A DNA stretch of 64,000 nt from contig NC_057791.1 of the NCBI RefSeq assembly GCF_014905175.1, positions 6,262,001 through 6,326,000 of the forward strand, written 5' to 3'. Of the stretch, positions 1 to 11,495 are shown piece by piece. A program made the position numbers and the translations under genes. The DNA comes from Aphidius gifuensis. Lineage: Eukaryota; Arthropoda; Insecta; Hymenoptera; Braconidae. Below the pieces are notes generated by a model. The model was not told where the DNA came from, searched no databases, and worked only from the letters and a program-made list of their open reading frames with translations. Position 1 is the first letter of the stretch; every line of letters begins with the position of its first letter.

Positions 1-1648
1 TTCATTATTATACTATTCTTTAAAAAATACAGATGATTTAAAAATAATTATCATGGGTGCAACTCTTGACGCTGCGAAATTTCAAAATTTTTTTGATAAA
101 TCACCACTTCTTTCAATACCTGGTTTTACATATCCAATTGAAATAATTTATGATAATGAATGTACTGTTGCTCCACAAAATGGCATTCATGAGATATTAG
201 AAAAAATTGCAGTACTAGTAGTTCAAATTCATTTTAAAAATACAAATGGTGATATATTAGTTTTTTTGCCGGGTAAAGAAGATATTTTAAATACAGAAAA
301 ATATATTAATTTTAAATTGAAGCAAACATCGCCTTTAAAGAAATTATCTATTATTCATCTTAATGGACAATTATCAAAAAGTAATCAAGATAAGGCTTTA
401 AAGAAGCGACAAGAAAGAATAGTAATTTTAGAAACGAATATTGCTGAAACATCATCAACCATAGATAATATTATGTTCGTAATTGATAGCGGTTACATAA
501 AAGAATCTCATTATAATTGAAAAGAACAAATTTATGAATTGGCAATGATAAAAATATCAAAAGCATGTGCTAATCAGCAAAAAGGTCGCACTGGACGAGT
601 ATGTAAAGGCACATGTTATGGCATGTATTCTGAAAACGATTATAATAATATGGTAGATAATCGAGAAAGTGAAATGATTTTTGAGAATATAGAGAGTATA
701 CTTGTTAATGTAGATTTGAATTTATTTGGATTTGTAGATCCTGTGCCATCAAGAAAACTACTTTCAACGCTTGAAAATTTAATACACTATGGGTGTCTTG
801 AAGATGATCAACAAATTACTAAACTTGGTAAAATAATACAAGAAATTCCAGTAAAACCATGTTTGGCTAAAATTTTATTTGAATCATATCAGTATAATTG
901 TACTGATTCAATATTTAAAATTGTTTCAATGCTGGAAAGTCCATCAGTATTTATAATTCCAAATAAAGAATTAACTGAAAAATGTGCAAATGCAATTAAT
1001 CAATTTATAATTGATGATAATGATTTTTTAACGTTATTAAACATTTTTGAAGGATATCAAAATTCAAAAAAGAAAGATCAGTGGTGTAAAGAAAATTTTT
1101 TAAATGAAATATCATTAAAATATGCTTCAAATACATATGACCAATTAATTCAAATTGCAAAAAAATTAAATTTAGCAGAAAATATAGAATTAAAATTTAC
1201 AAAAGACAGTAAAATTAATATTAAAAAAGTATTAGTTTCTGGTTTTTTTATGCAAGCAGCAAAACACATAGATAATTCTGATAAATATAATACAATTTTG
1301 AGTTTGAATGAAAAATCTATGAACTTATATAGACGCAATAGTTCTATTAATAGTAAGCCAGAGTGGATAATTTACTATAAATGTATAAAAATAAAAAATG
1401 CATATGTTTTGAGCACCGTTACATCTATTGAACGTAAGTTACTTTTTTTTCTTTTATATTATTATATGAAAAATATTTTTAATGAATAAAATAATTTTTT
1501 TTTAAATTAATTTACAGCTAAATGGCTTCTGGAGATGGCACCAAATTATTATAAAAATTTATTATCAAAAAAAAAATTTAAAGAAGAAGCAAACATGATG
1601 ATTGAAGAACTTCAAATGTTACAAACCCAAATACAAGATGTCATTTGA
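1..1648 (+). pseudogene. DHX15/Prp43-like DEAH-box RNA helicase, left-truncated, one in-frame stop
   Basis: The frame is open from the left edge and enters at helicase motif III (here GATLDAAKF). It continues through the family features FLPGKEDI, TNIAETS and a degenerate motif VI (QQKGRTGR, where the first Arg of QRxGRxGR is lost), then the ratchet and OB-fold region (ALVSGFFMQ-like). Order and wording match DHX15/Prp43, the spliceosome-disassembly and ribosome-biogenesis helicase. A TGA at 518-520 breaks the frame between HYN and KEQIYEL; the same frame then stays open to a GT donor at 1434. An acceptor at 1517/1518 restores phase (IEP-KWLLEMAPNYY) and the terminal TGA is at 1646-1648, close to the family's usual end. 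Apart from one nonsense codon and the damaged motif VI the gene looks whole, so it is a recently inactivated or unusually translated paralogue. The start lies outside the window. Confidence 0.8.
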
Positions 1649-1765
1649 ATAATAAATCAAACTTTTACTGCTTTATACTGAGCTTTATCGACAAATAGAC
1701 ATGAAGAATGGCTAAACGAGGCATTTAATCTCGTTGCAAATAAATTTATAAAAAACATCAATTCA

Positions 1766-1766
<1 letters not shown>

Positions 1767-1799
<33 letters not shown>
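1767..1799. repeat. AAT microsatellite
   Basis: About eleven AAT units follow the helicase end. The frame running into them has one further TGA (ALY-stop-ALSTNRHEEW) and I do not recognise it. Confidence 0.8.
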
Positions 1800-1809
1800 G
1801 CTAAATTAA

Positions 1810-1878
1810 AATCGTGAAAGACTGCGTTATAAGCTGCTTCAAGCTATCCAACAAACTCAGGGATTTTCATTAGTATAA
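1810..1878 (+). pseudogene. Possible HECT-type C-terminal tail fragment
   Basis: A short frame, RLRYKLLQAIQQTQGFSLV then stop, resembles the last residues of HECT ubiquitin ligases (KLL-AI...GFxLx). It is only about 22 codons long with nothing attached upstream, so this is a weak resemblance. Confidence 0.25.
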
Positions 1879-2233
1879 TATATTTATTTATTTTAAAAAA
1901 TACATACTAAACTCAATCATTCAACTATAATGTATAATTTAGCCAGAACAAAGAAATATGATTAATATTAATTCATGTATTTATTCTTGTCAGTCGTAAA
2001 AATTATTAGCTGGTCCATGGTTCATTGTCTGAATATTATTATATATTTTTTTAAATAATATATAAATAAATTATGTTGATAAATAATTAAAACGTTTGTA
2101 ATAATTTAAAAAAAATTTTTTTTTGATGAATTAGATAAAAAAAAATAATTTATCTATTTAATATTTTTCTAAATACTATATAATAATAAATTGAGTTTAC
2201 ATATTTCAAATTTATAGAAGGATATATTCAAAA

Positions 2234-2593
2234 ACACTATTTAGCATTGTTTTTTTACCAAATGCTTATCATATTTGAACATCTAATGAAGATAATACAT
2301 GTAAAATTTGGGATTTAAGGAAACGTAGTTGTATTTATACAATACCATCATATACTAATTCATTATCTGATGTTAAATATCAAATAGGTGAAGGACAGTT
2401 TTTAATTACTGTATCATATGATAGAACTGCTAAAATATGGTTAAATAAAACTTGGCAACCATTCAAAACAATGCCTGGACATGATGGTAAACTTGTGTCT
2501 GTTGATGTTTCAGCTGATTATAAATTCATTGCAATAACATCCTATGACAGAACATTCAAACTTTGGACACCAGAAACTTTGATCAGAAAGTGA
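2234..2593 (+). pseudogene. Prp4 (U4/U6 snRNP)-like WD40 fragment
   Basis: The frame translates to about two WD40 blades with wording typical of PRPF4: EDNTCKIWDLRKRSC, SYDRTAKIW, NKTWQPFKT, SYDRTFKLW. A TGA at 2276-2278 lies in frame where the family has Ala-Thr before the Gly/Ser-Glu-Asp-Asn stretch. The frame ends at TGA 2591-2593. Full PRPF4 has seven blades and an N-terminal domain, neither present nearby, so this is a partial copy. It lies just downstream of a relic of another splicing-related gene (DHX15-like). Confidence 0.75.
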
Positions 2594-2924
2594 AAAAAAT
2601 AATATATAAAAAAGTTTTAAATTTTCAAAATCAGCAATTTTTATTTTATTGAATCATAATTGAATTTTTTATAAGTTGCAACATATTTTTACACTTGATA
2701 TAAAATTGGTGACACTTGAGAACCTTTGACTTTTATATTCTTTTAAACGTCTATTTATTGTTAAATTTATTTATAAAGTATTCTTTTATTACCTGGGGTA
2801 TGCTTAATTGTATTTCATCAATTTCATTGCATAACTTAGATACTCACGAGCATCATATAATTATTATCAGCATCTTCATTATTTTTTTTAAACAATTCTT
2901 ATTTTAGTATTTGGAAATATTTTT

Positions 2925-3600
2925 TCCATAGATCTTACATGACTATCAATTACAACTGTGATTAATGGTGATGCCTCTGTCAATCCGTAGCTTCTCCAAG
3001 TTTAGCTCGAAGTTTGGCAACAACTCCTTTACGAGCTGGTGCAGATGAACTCATTGTTTTTTTGAGTCCACTCATGTGTTGTTTTTTAAATCGTTCATTA
3101 TTTGCACATCAACTGGAGAACTGGTCATATAAAATATAATTGACAATCTATTTTCTTCCAAGATTTTTAAAATATCATTTGATGTAAATGCAGCGTTAAC
3201 ATTATTATAATTTTTCCTCCATTGCTATTTATACAAAATAATTTAATTATAATAATTATATCCTATTTTAGATAATAGAGATAATAATATTTACCCATGG
3301 CTGTGATAGAAAACTTAAATATCGTAAATATAATAAGGAGGTAAAAAAAATACTGTAACATCTTGTTCCAATACCAAAACTAAATTGTGCTGAATTTGAG
3401 ACAATATTTCTAAAATAAATGAAACACTCAAATGTTAATATTAAATGTTAATTATAATAAATTCATGATTATTTACCTGTGTGTTAATTCAACACTTTTT
3501 GGTAGATCAGTTGTACCACTTGAATCAATTGGATACTTGCTTTGTACTGTTATAAGAACTGTTGTCTCTGAATTTTTCAATTGCATATTTATTTATCTGG
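2925..3600 (-). pseudogene. 4-coumarate-CoA-ligase / luciferase-like acyl-CoA ligase relic
   Basis: On the minus strand three pieces in the correct order match the ANL (AMP-forming) ligase family. DSSGTTDLPKSVELTH, near 3490-3535, is the P-loop-like motif A3. ILKILEENRLSII lies near 3140-3185. SYGLTEASPLITVV, near 2950-2995, is motif A5. Frameshifts and stops separate them, for instance between the KLRAKLG and SYGLTE pieces. In insects this family includes peroxisomal acyl-CoA ligases. No intact frame survives, so it is a pseudogene. Further upstream on the same strand (3700-3850) a short open stretch (CPKRRSITARPTT) is not recognised. Confidence 0.7.
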
Positions 3601-4870
3601 CAATGTAAAATGAATTTATCAGAGTAAGCTGTAATACAGTTATGTATATTTAAAAAGACAAATTAAATATTTATAATTAATATTATATTTTTAATACTTT
3701 AATTCGTGTACGAGAGAAATAACTGTTGTTGGTCGTGCTGTAATACTACGACGTTTTGGACATGATTTTAATCTTTCTTTATGACATTCTATATCAAGAC
3801 CAAAATTAGGACATACTGAACTGAAAAATTCATTTTTCGAAATTTTGAAACTCGTACTTGTTTTTTTTTTTTATTTGATAAAAAAATATTTATAAGTTAT
3901 TTATAATTTTGTGGTATTGGATTGAAAAATGCACAATTGTATGAAAAAAGTCAACTCGAAGTTAAGAGAAATCAGGTGAATATTATAAATTAATTTTTTT
4001 TGTATCGAAAATTTATGTGTATTGAAAAAGTTAAAAAGCAATATCTTGAAATAATATAAATAAATTATATTTAGGTTTTGATTGATTTAGCAAGAATGAT
4101 TTTAGAAAAACAAAGCACCATTAAACACATGGTCTTTCAAATTTTGAAACACTTGGCAATGCTAAGAGTAATAATGTCTTTTAGTAGTTAAAATAAAAAT
4201 TCAACATGTAATGTATATGTAATTTAGTTTCATTGAACTTGGCACCAAAGATTAAACTCAATTATATACAGTGTTAAAATAATAATTTTTTATTTCATTT
4301 GACTTTCTTTATTTCGAAACCTAATATCGAATATATTAAACGTAATTATATTAAATATATATCTAACTTTTTTTTTTTTAGTTATTATTAATAAAGGAAT
4401 AATTCAAAAATTCAAAACAAAAATCAAAAAGAGTAGATGAGGAAAAAAATTTTAATTACTGACTGGAACCCATAATGGCGTCCGAAATCCCATCGAGAAT
4501 TAGAGATAATCAAACTTCATTGTGTCGATTATCAACCTGAATTTATTTCAAATCTATAATTGAACAATAAAAAAAAATAATTAAAAATATATAGTTTATC
4601 CTTTTGTTTTTCCTCCTTCTCTCTCCCTACTTTCCTTTGTAAAACATGAATAGTAGTGATGATGATGATGAATCTGAAGCCAAGCTTCCACAAACACAAA
4701 GGTGTTAGATTTTTATTTTTATGACATTTACATTTATTTATATATTATAGATGTATAATAATAATTATTTTTTTAAAAGAACACCAAACAATGATCGTAG
4801 ACAGAAGAAAAAATTAAAAACTTAGCAAGCTGGTGGCAGTAGAAATACTTGTAGTGTAGAAGCTGGACAA

Positions 4871-5140
4871 CCCTGGTGGAAATATTTCTCCGGAATTGCT
4901 CTGAATTGCTCCGGATTATTCCGGAATTGGCTCACTCAGAAAAAATGCGGAAAAATACGAGAAATCCGTAGCAATTCCAAAATACTCGAATTGGTGTGTA
5001 AAATGGAGGAAAATAAATGACCAAAAAGTTTTAATGGGCCAATCCCGGAGCGATACGAAGTTTTCCGGAATTTTACGGAGTATTTCCGGACTTTTACGGA
5101 GAATTTCCGGTATTTTACGGAGAAATTATTTCCACCAGGG
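4871..5140. mobile_element. CTCCGG-rich inverted-repeat element, copy 1
   Basis: Starts CCCTGGTGGAAATATTTCTC and ends with its inverted partner (ATTTCCACCAGGG), with internal repeats of CCGGAATTTTACGGAG type. It carries no coding capacity and interrupts coding-like sequence. AA on both sides may be a 2-bp target duplication. Confidence 0.8.
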
Positions 5141-5522
5141 AATATGGTCGTTTTGCTGTTATTGATGTTCAACGATCACCATCACCATCAAATTCACTAA
5201 TAAAACGACATTTAAGATCATCAGCATCAAAATCATCATCATCATCATTAGGGGCAATTAAAAAGTCATTATATAAAAAGAAACCAAAATCAATTAAAAA
5301 GACTAAATTAATTACTGATTTTTTTGCTTCAACAACAGCACCAACAACAACAAAATTACCACCACCAACAACAACACCAACAATACTATTAGCAGCATTA
5401 AAAGCAGCAGTAGCTGCAGCTGCTTCATCAGTTTTGAATGTTGATCATGAAACGGTTGAGTTGGTAACTTCACTATCATCACATGTATTTATACCATTAA
5501 CACAAAATTTACCAAGTATATA

Positions 5523-5922
5523 GAGATATTATTCCGGAGTTTTTTCGGGTTTTCTCCGGATTATCTCCGGATTATCTCCGGATTTCTACGGATTTCTCCG
5601 GATTTTCTACGCAATTGAGACTTCCAGAGATATTATTCCGGAGTTTTTTCGGGTTTTCTCCGGATTTTCTCCGGATTTTTTCAGAAAAAATTTCTTTTTC
5701 GTATGTAAACTCTTATTTCTACTTTTTCTTATTAATTTTTCCATTTTTTTGTGTTTGTTTTTTCAAGTCAAAATTCCGGAAAAAATCCGGAGATATTATA
5801 GAAATAGTCTGGAGATTACTCCGTAAATATCTCCAGAAGTCTCAATTACGTAGAAAATCCGGAGAAATCCGGAGAAATCCGGGGAAAACGGAGAAAATCC
5901 GGAGAGATTATTTCTACCAGGG
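5523..5922. mobile_element. CTCCGG-rich element, copy 2
   Basis: Ends in TTTCTACCAGGG like copy 1, but the CCCTGG left end is missing. The first about 40 bp (AGAGATATTATTCCGGAG) recur near 5628, so the left part is internally duplicated. The middle matches copy 4 (9362-9765) in inverted orientation. Confidence 0.7.
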
Positions 5923-6376
5923 TAATGATGGAAATGGTGATAATAATGATGATATTGTATCATTATCACAAAAATTGTCTCATTTAAGTACAGATAATGA
6001 GTCTGAACATGAAACATTGCGTGGTAAAGAAAATACTGTAAGTTCAATTAAAACAGTCAATACTGAAATTGATGAAAATGTCAAAGATGATGATCATGAT
6101 GATGATGATGATGATATTGCTGTTGACCAGAGTGTTGAAGGAGCAAGAAAGCAGTTGTCTCAAACTATCAGTCAACCAAAACCATCAAGCCAACATAGGT
6201 ATATAAAAATAATAATAATAAATAAATAAATATAGATAAATAAATGAATAATAATAATATTTTAATAATGCATCAGTTGAATGGCTTAAAAAACATCAAG
6301 ACTGGCTTAGTAAAGGAAAAGATGAAACAACTGTTAAAGATATTGCCCAACTGGATCCAAATTATGTGGCAAAGAT

Positions 6377-6377
<1 letters not shown>

Positions 6378-6425
<48 letters not shown>
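6378..6425. repeat. CAA trinucleotide run
   Basis: About sixteen CAA units, readable as poly-Gln (also poly-Asn or poly-Thr by frame), inside the unrecognised broken gene. Confidence 0.85.
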
Positions 6426-6426
<1 letters not shown>

Positions 6427-6927
6427 CCAAGTTTAAAACACCAAAAATGGAAATGGAAAAAACATCAATATTCCACCACCATCATTACCAGTATCATCAG
6501 TATCAACTAAAAAATCACGATCAACTGTCAAATCAAAATCAACAACAAAAGCAATATCAAAAGCTTATTCAGTTTGTTCATCAGCCAAAACATCAACATC
6601 AGCATCATCTAAAAGACAAGAATCTGCTGGTGATAAAAAATTCAAAAACATACCAAATTTACGAGATCAAGCAATTCAAATGAGTTTGAAAAAATTACTT
6701 GGTATAACTGCTGATAATGAGAATGGAAAAAAAACTGATATTCATAACCACATAATCAAAATTGTAAGGAAAATATCCGAATGGAGTGTTGCTTGTAGTA
6801 TTTTTTTTTAACTTTGTATTAACCATAAAGATGGGTGGTTATTAAATAACATCATTGAAATTGGTCAACGAAAAAGTATTACTGCTGTATTTAATTTTCT
6901 ACGAGAAGACCTAAAAAAAAATAAAAT

Positions 6928-7945
6928 CCTTGGTGAAAATATTTCTCCGAATTTATCCGAATTTCTCCGTTATTACTCCGAATTTCTCCGCGATTACCCC
7001 GAATTTCTCCCAAATTGACCCATGCGGAGAAATGAGTGGAGAAATTTTCTCCTCGTCGTTTATTTCGGAAGAATTTCTCCACTGTAAAATTATTTTTTTC
7101 CCATGTTTCTCCGCGTGTGTTTTTTTTCGAGGAAAAATATTTCCGAACGTTCTCTTACCGAAGTTGATTCGGAGAAAAGACAGAAAAATTGCTCCTCGTC
7201 GTTAATTTCAGAAAAAATTTCTCAGCAGTAAAAGTATTTTTTCACACGGTTGGAAAAATGGCGGACAAATCTCTCCACCCTTTTTCCAACTTTCTCTACC
7301 ATTAGTTCAATTTTTTTCCAACTTTTTCAATTTTCAATTTTTCCAAAAAAAAATGACTAATTATTAATTGTTACATAACGCAAAGCATAATGATGTTTAT
7401 TTTTTTTTTAAAAAATGAAAATTATAAGACATTTTTTTTAAAAAAAGTTGATATACCTATAAGGTACTTTGTCTACAAAATTCCAATGATCGTTTCATCA
7501 AATTGATGAATGTGGGGAAATAAGTGTAAAAATTTTTTCTCGTCGTTGATTTCGGAAGAATTTCTCTGCGGTAAAATTTTTTTTTTCACGCGTTCCTCCG
7601 CGTATTGTTATCGCGAAGAAATATTTCTGAACGTTTCTCCACCCAAGTCGATTCGGAGAAAATTCGTAAAAAATTTCTCCACGTAAAAGACACGCAGAGA
7701 TAATTTCTCCGCAGTACAACTTTTTTTTTCACACGTTTCTCCACGTATTTTTATTGCGGAGAAGTATTTCCGAACGTTTCTCCACCTAAGTCGATTCTAA
7801 GAAAATTTGTAAAAAACTTTGATATCTTTCTCCCCTTATTTCTCCACATGGGTCAATTTGGGAGAAATTCGGAGTAATCGTGGAGAAAATCGGAGTAATT
7901 GCTGAGAAATTTAGAAGATATCGCGGAGAAATATTTTCACCAGGG
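6928..7945. mobile_element. CTCCGG-rich element, long copy 3
   Basis: A 1.0-kb inverted-repeat element, left end CCTTGGTGAAAATATTTCTC and right end GAAATATTTTCACCAGGG, flanked by AT on both sides. Internal blocks of TTTCTCCG(C/A) and GGAGAAA repeat on both strands. Open frames inside it follow the repeat composition and are not genes. Confidence 0.75.
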
Positions 7946-8120
7946 ATATGATAAAGAACTGGTTAAATTATATAAAGAGTATTTGAAATTACGTCCAGAA
8001 CCAATTTATCCAAATACTCAAAAAATACCAGCAAAATTTGATACTTTGGGATTAAGTAAAATCGTTGATGATGTAGAAAAAACATATGTAACACTTTTTA
8101 AAAACAAGTCCTCTATTTAG

Positions 8121-9361
8121 TTATTCCCAACCGGATAACAGGATTAGAGGTAAATGTGCGTAGTTTATTTTTAAAGATGTTAGAGGTGAATATCAAAAAG
8201 CTTTTTGATATTCACCTCTTAACAACCTAGGTTTTTAAGGCGTTGTCAATCTGGATGGTCGACCTTGTAGATGAAAAATGTCTCGATGATAATCACTTGA
8301 TAATAAAAATGGCGTAAATGTTAATTAATTTAACAACACAAATGAAAGTTAAACTATTTATTTATTGTATAAATTACATGATTTAAAATATATGCCGAAA
8401 GAATAAAGGTAGATGTTACCTTTATAATTAGTTATTCACGAGAGCAATTGTTTCCGAAAATACGTGAGTTTTTATAGACCTCGAAACAATAATATTTTAT
8501 GGTAGGAATATCTTTTGACCAATAATTATTATGAACGGTTCTCATAATAATCAGCAATTAATTATTGCTGACTTTATTTAGCTTCGGTTCAACGGACTTA
8601 AAATATTGTATGTTTCAGCAAAATGAAAAGAAAAGAATGTATTAATTTACAATTTGACAAAATGTTGAAATATTAATTTATATTTGAAATATCGAGTTAC
8701 ATTGTGAAAATCGTAAGTGCAAAAGCGAGTACATCACAATGGGTATATCAGAATGTATAAATATGTTTTTAAACAAATTAAACAGCATGAATAAGAGGAG
8801 GAGGAGGAGAATGAAGAAGAAGAAGAGAAAAATAAAATATTATTATCACAATGAATCAAGAAAAATCATCAAAAAATTGATCACTGATAAATTATCAGTG
8901 ATAATAAATATCCAGATATGCCATTGTTTAAAAAATTTAAAGATTCAAATTTTGAACAAGTTGATAATGACAGTAAATGGCATTTATTTTTACCATTTTT
9001 TGTAGATTACAAAAAATTTTTATTGATTTTCGTGCAGTGACGTTATACCAATATATAAATGTGGATGGAAACACGCGAGAATAAGTACTTCAATTTTACG
9101 ACAAATGAAAACAATAATTGATAAAATGACAAATCGAAATGTTAAAAAAACTGGTGATGAGGAATTATGGTATGATATATGATGAATGTTATTCCAACAA
9201 CACAGTTAGGTAAAGAATTTTATTTAACAGCTACAACAAATAATGTTGAAATATCATTATTATTGAAAGTGAAAAAAAACAAGATTAGTTGAAGAAGTTG
9301 AAAATAAAGTTGACAATGAAATAATAACAGATCCAGAAAAATTGAAAAAAATTACTGTCAT
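8121..9361. other. No intact gene; purine-rich tract and degraded coding-like scraps
   Basis: Apart from the palindrome at 8182-8219 there is a GGA/GAA-rich tract near 8797-8835. Short open pieces occur near 8910-9010 (MPLFKKFKDSNFEQVDND) and 9180-9300 (IPTTQLGKEFYLTATTNNVE), neither long enough to name. The second faintly recalls the N-terminal part of IgGFc-binding-type proteins, but I would not assign it. Confidence 0.4.
8182..8219. repeat. Perfect 38-bp palindrome
   Basis: Two 19-base arms pair with no loop around the centre 8200/8201 (AGAGGTGAATATCAAAAAG then its complement). Confidence 0.85.
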
Positions 9362-9765
9362 CCCTGGTAAAAATAATCTCTCCGAATTTTCTCCAGATTT
9401 CTCCGGATTTTTCATTATTTTTCCGGATTTCTCCGGATTGCTCCGGACTTACTCAAGATTTCTCCGGATTTTCTACGAAATTAAGACTTTCGGAGATATT
9501 TACGGAGTACTCTTCAGACTATTTCTATAATATCTCCGGATTTTTTCCGGAATTTTGACTTAAAAAAACAAACACAAAAAAATGGAAAAATTAATAAAAA
9601 AAACTAGAAATAACAGTTTACATACGAAAAATAAAAAAGAAATTTTTTCCGAAAAAATCCGGAGAAAACCCAAAAAAACTCCGGAATAATATTTCTGGAA
9701 GTCTCAATTGCGTAGAAAATCCGGAGAAATCCGGAGATAATTCGGAAAGATTATTTCTACTAGGG
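9362..9765. mobile_element. CTCCGG-rich element, copy 4
   Basis: 404 bp, left end CCCTGGTAAAAATAATCTCT, right end AGATTATTTCTACTAGGG, flanked by AT on both sides (possible 2-bp target duplication). Its middle (GTTTACATACGAAAAATAA) is the inverted counterpart of copy 2 and matches the copy at 40953-41229. Confidence 0.8.
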
Positions 9766-9814
9766 ATATCACGTCATTATCTTAGTCATATAAAACATTA
9801 AATTCACAAATTCT

Positions 9815-10620
9815 GTGTCAATTGATCCAGGATTAAGAATATTTTCCATCCAGGATTATAATGATCTTGGAAATAAAGAAAAAGAACGTCAGTATGGTCA
9901 AAAAAATACATCAATATTATATAAAAGTGGTTTTTATAAAAATGAGATAAAACGAAAAAAAATAACATCAATTGCTGACAAGAGAATTAAGAACATCGTA
10001 AAAATGAAAGAATTTGAAAATTCAAATTTAAAAAATCCTAATGACTACATTAGCAATTTAAAATTCAGATTATTATGCAATTACGATGTTCAACATATTT
10101 ATAGACAATTAAGTATTGTAAAACTTAATTGGGCTAAAAAAATTCAAAGACTGCGACTATTAGATCAACAAGCCAATTTCTGAGCATATGGTTATCAATG
10201 ATAAGTTATCATACAAAAAAAAGTCTCAAAAAACCAATAAAAACTGATGAAATGAAAAAAATTAAAAATCGGAAATTAAAATGGAAATAAAGAAAAAAAA
10301 CAAAATGCTACAGGTGGTAATGGTAGTGATAGTGAAAAAACTAAAATTGAGAAATTAGAAGGAAATAAAGAAAAAAAAAAAAAAGCTGCAGATGAAAAAA
10401 CTAAAAGTGCACTGAGCTTAAAAAAAAAGTTAAACTTGAAAAACAACGAAATAAAGCTGCTGAACATAAAAAAAATAAACAACAAAAATTACGTAGAGAA
10501 GAAAATCGAGCAACACCAGCAGCATCATTTACATAATATTAACAATACCAATAATAAGAATAGTAGTAGTAAAAACAAATTACAATTGAGGCATACATTT
10601 AAAGGTATTTTTTTTATCCA
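9815..10620 (+). pseudogene. Unrecognised decayed coding segment, Lys-rich 3' part
   Basis: A 122-codon open frame (9815-10183) encodes SIDPGLRIFSIQDYND, then a basic region and a stretch ending LRLLDQQANF before TGA. Downstream to about 10620 the sequence is Lys/Glu-rich and shifts frame several times. The composition is coding-like, but there is no good start and no recognised domain. It follows directly after element copy 4, which probably cut it from upstream sequence. Confidence 0.35.
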
Positions 10621-11019
10621 TGGATATTTGCGCGCAAATATAATACACAAGATTGTATGCTAATGAACTAATTGTTAATTTTTGAAATAATTGCGTGATC
10701 AGTACGCTTTGTGAATAATTGCGTATGTCTATAGACTTGGTGTAAAAAACCAAGACCGAGACTGAAAAAACCCAAAAATTGAATTCCTTGTGAGGAATAA
10801 TAAAAGAAAAAATGTTGTTAACGTAATCGTTTCCCGTTGAAAATTGAAAATTTTCAAAACTCCGGCGAATGCGGGTTTTTTAATTACGGAACCATATTTA
10901 TCATTATTATTATTATTATACATAATATATTTTTTTTTTAATATTTATTTGAATATAAATATTGTACACAATAATAACAATGATAACATTTGAACCTAAC
11001 CTCAATATAACATGTATAT
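10621..11019. other. No gene seen
   Basis: Short AT-rich spacer with an ATT microsatellite near 10900-10920, ending at the TATAT stretch where the foldback element begins. Confidence 0.5.
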
Positions 11020-11495
11020 GGGGCATTCCATGTCAACTCACAGGGTTTTTTCCCTCACCCTCACAGATTTGAAAACGAATATTTTTTTTGGGTTAGTCAT
11101 CGACTCAGATGTACCTCGGAGTTTTTTTTTATTTTTACCATTATCAACCGCCTAGCCAGAATCAAAAAACACCTCCTTCACAAGAGTAAACTACGATTTC
11201 GCCATTTTTCAAAAATCTGATTTTTTTACTGTGAGTAGTAGAGCACAAGATGAGCTTAATTTCCAAATTTGATCATGGGATAGCGATGGGTTCATTATAA
11301 AAATTTTTTTTTTCCATGACAAAATCACTAAAATCAGACAAGATCATATGCCCAAAGAACAGGTTTTTTTTTTGTTTCTTATAGGAAATTTCCTCACAAT
11401 TACAGGAAAAATACGAAAAAAATTCCCACGCATGCGCAAAGTGGTTAAAAATCAAGTTCAATTATCGAAAAAACGGCTATTTATCGGTTATATAT

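Larger units (their letters stand above)
4646..8120 (+). pseudogene. Unrecognised low-complexity nuclear-type gene, broken by three element insertions
   Basis: Coding-like segments lie between repeat elements. 4646-4702 encodes MNSSDDDDESEAKL with a GT donor. The next exon (from about 4781) has an in-frame TAG near 4825. 5141-5522 encodes a basic Ser-rich stretch (KKPKSIKKTKLITDFFAST) then Thr/Pro and Ala runs. 5923-6199 is acidic (DDDHDDDDDD). 6276-6770 has WLKKHQDWLSKGKDE, a Gln run and a Ser/Thr/Lys region in shifting frames. 6830-6927 encodes IIEIGQRKSITAVFNFLRE. 7946-8120 encodes YKEYLKLRPEPIYPNTQ to a stop. KLITDFF resembles a PCNA-interacting (PIP) motif core, but this is suggestive only. 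I cannot name the family. The elements at 4871-5140, 5523-5922 and 6928-7945 interrupt it, so the gene is probably dead. Confidence 0.4.

Noticed and set aside
1..2593. In-frame TGA codons read as Trp (alternative genetic code)
   Set aside because: The intact genes in the window end with TAA or TGA used as stop and contain no internal TGA; the affected frames are decayed copies.
5615..7719. Open frames of 60-204 codons in the CTCCGG-rich stretches
   Set aside because: Their repetitive Phe/Ser/Arg composition follows the element repeats, and they cross element borders.
9815..10183. SIDPGLRIF resembles the RuvC-I motif of TnpB/Fanzor nucleases
   Set aside because: The rest of the frame lacks the RuvC-II Glu and zinc-finger cysteines and stops after 122 codons; a single DPG motif is not enough.
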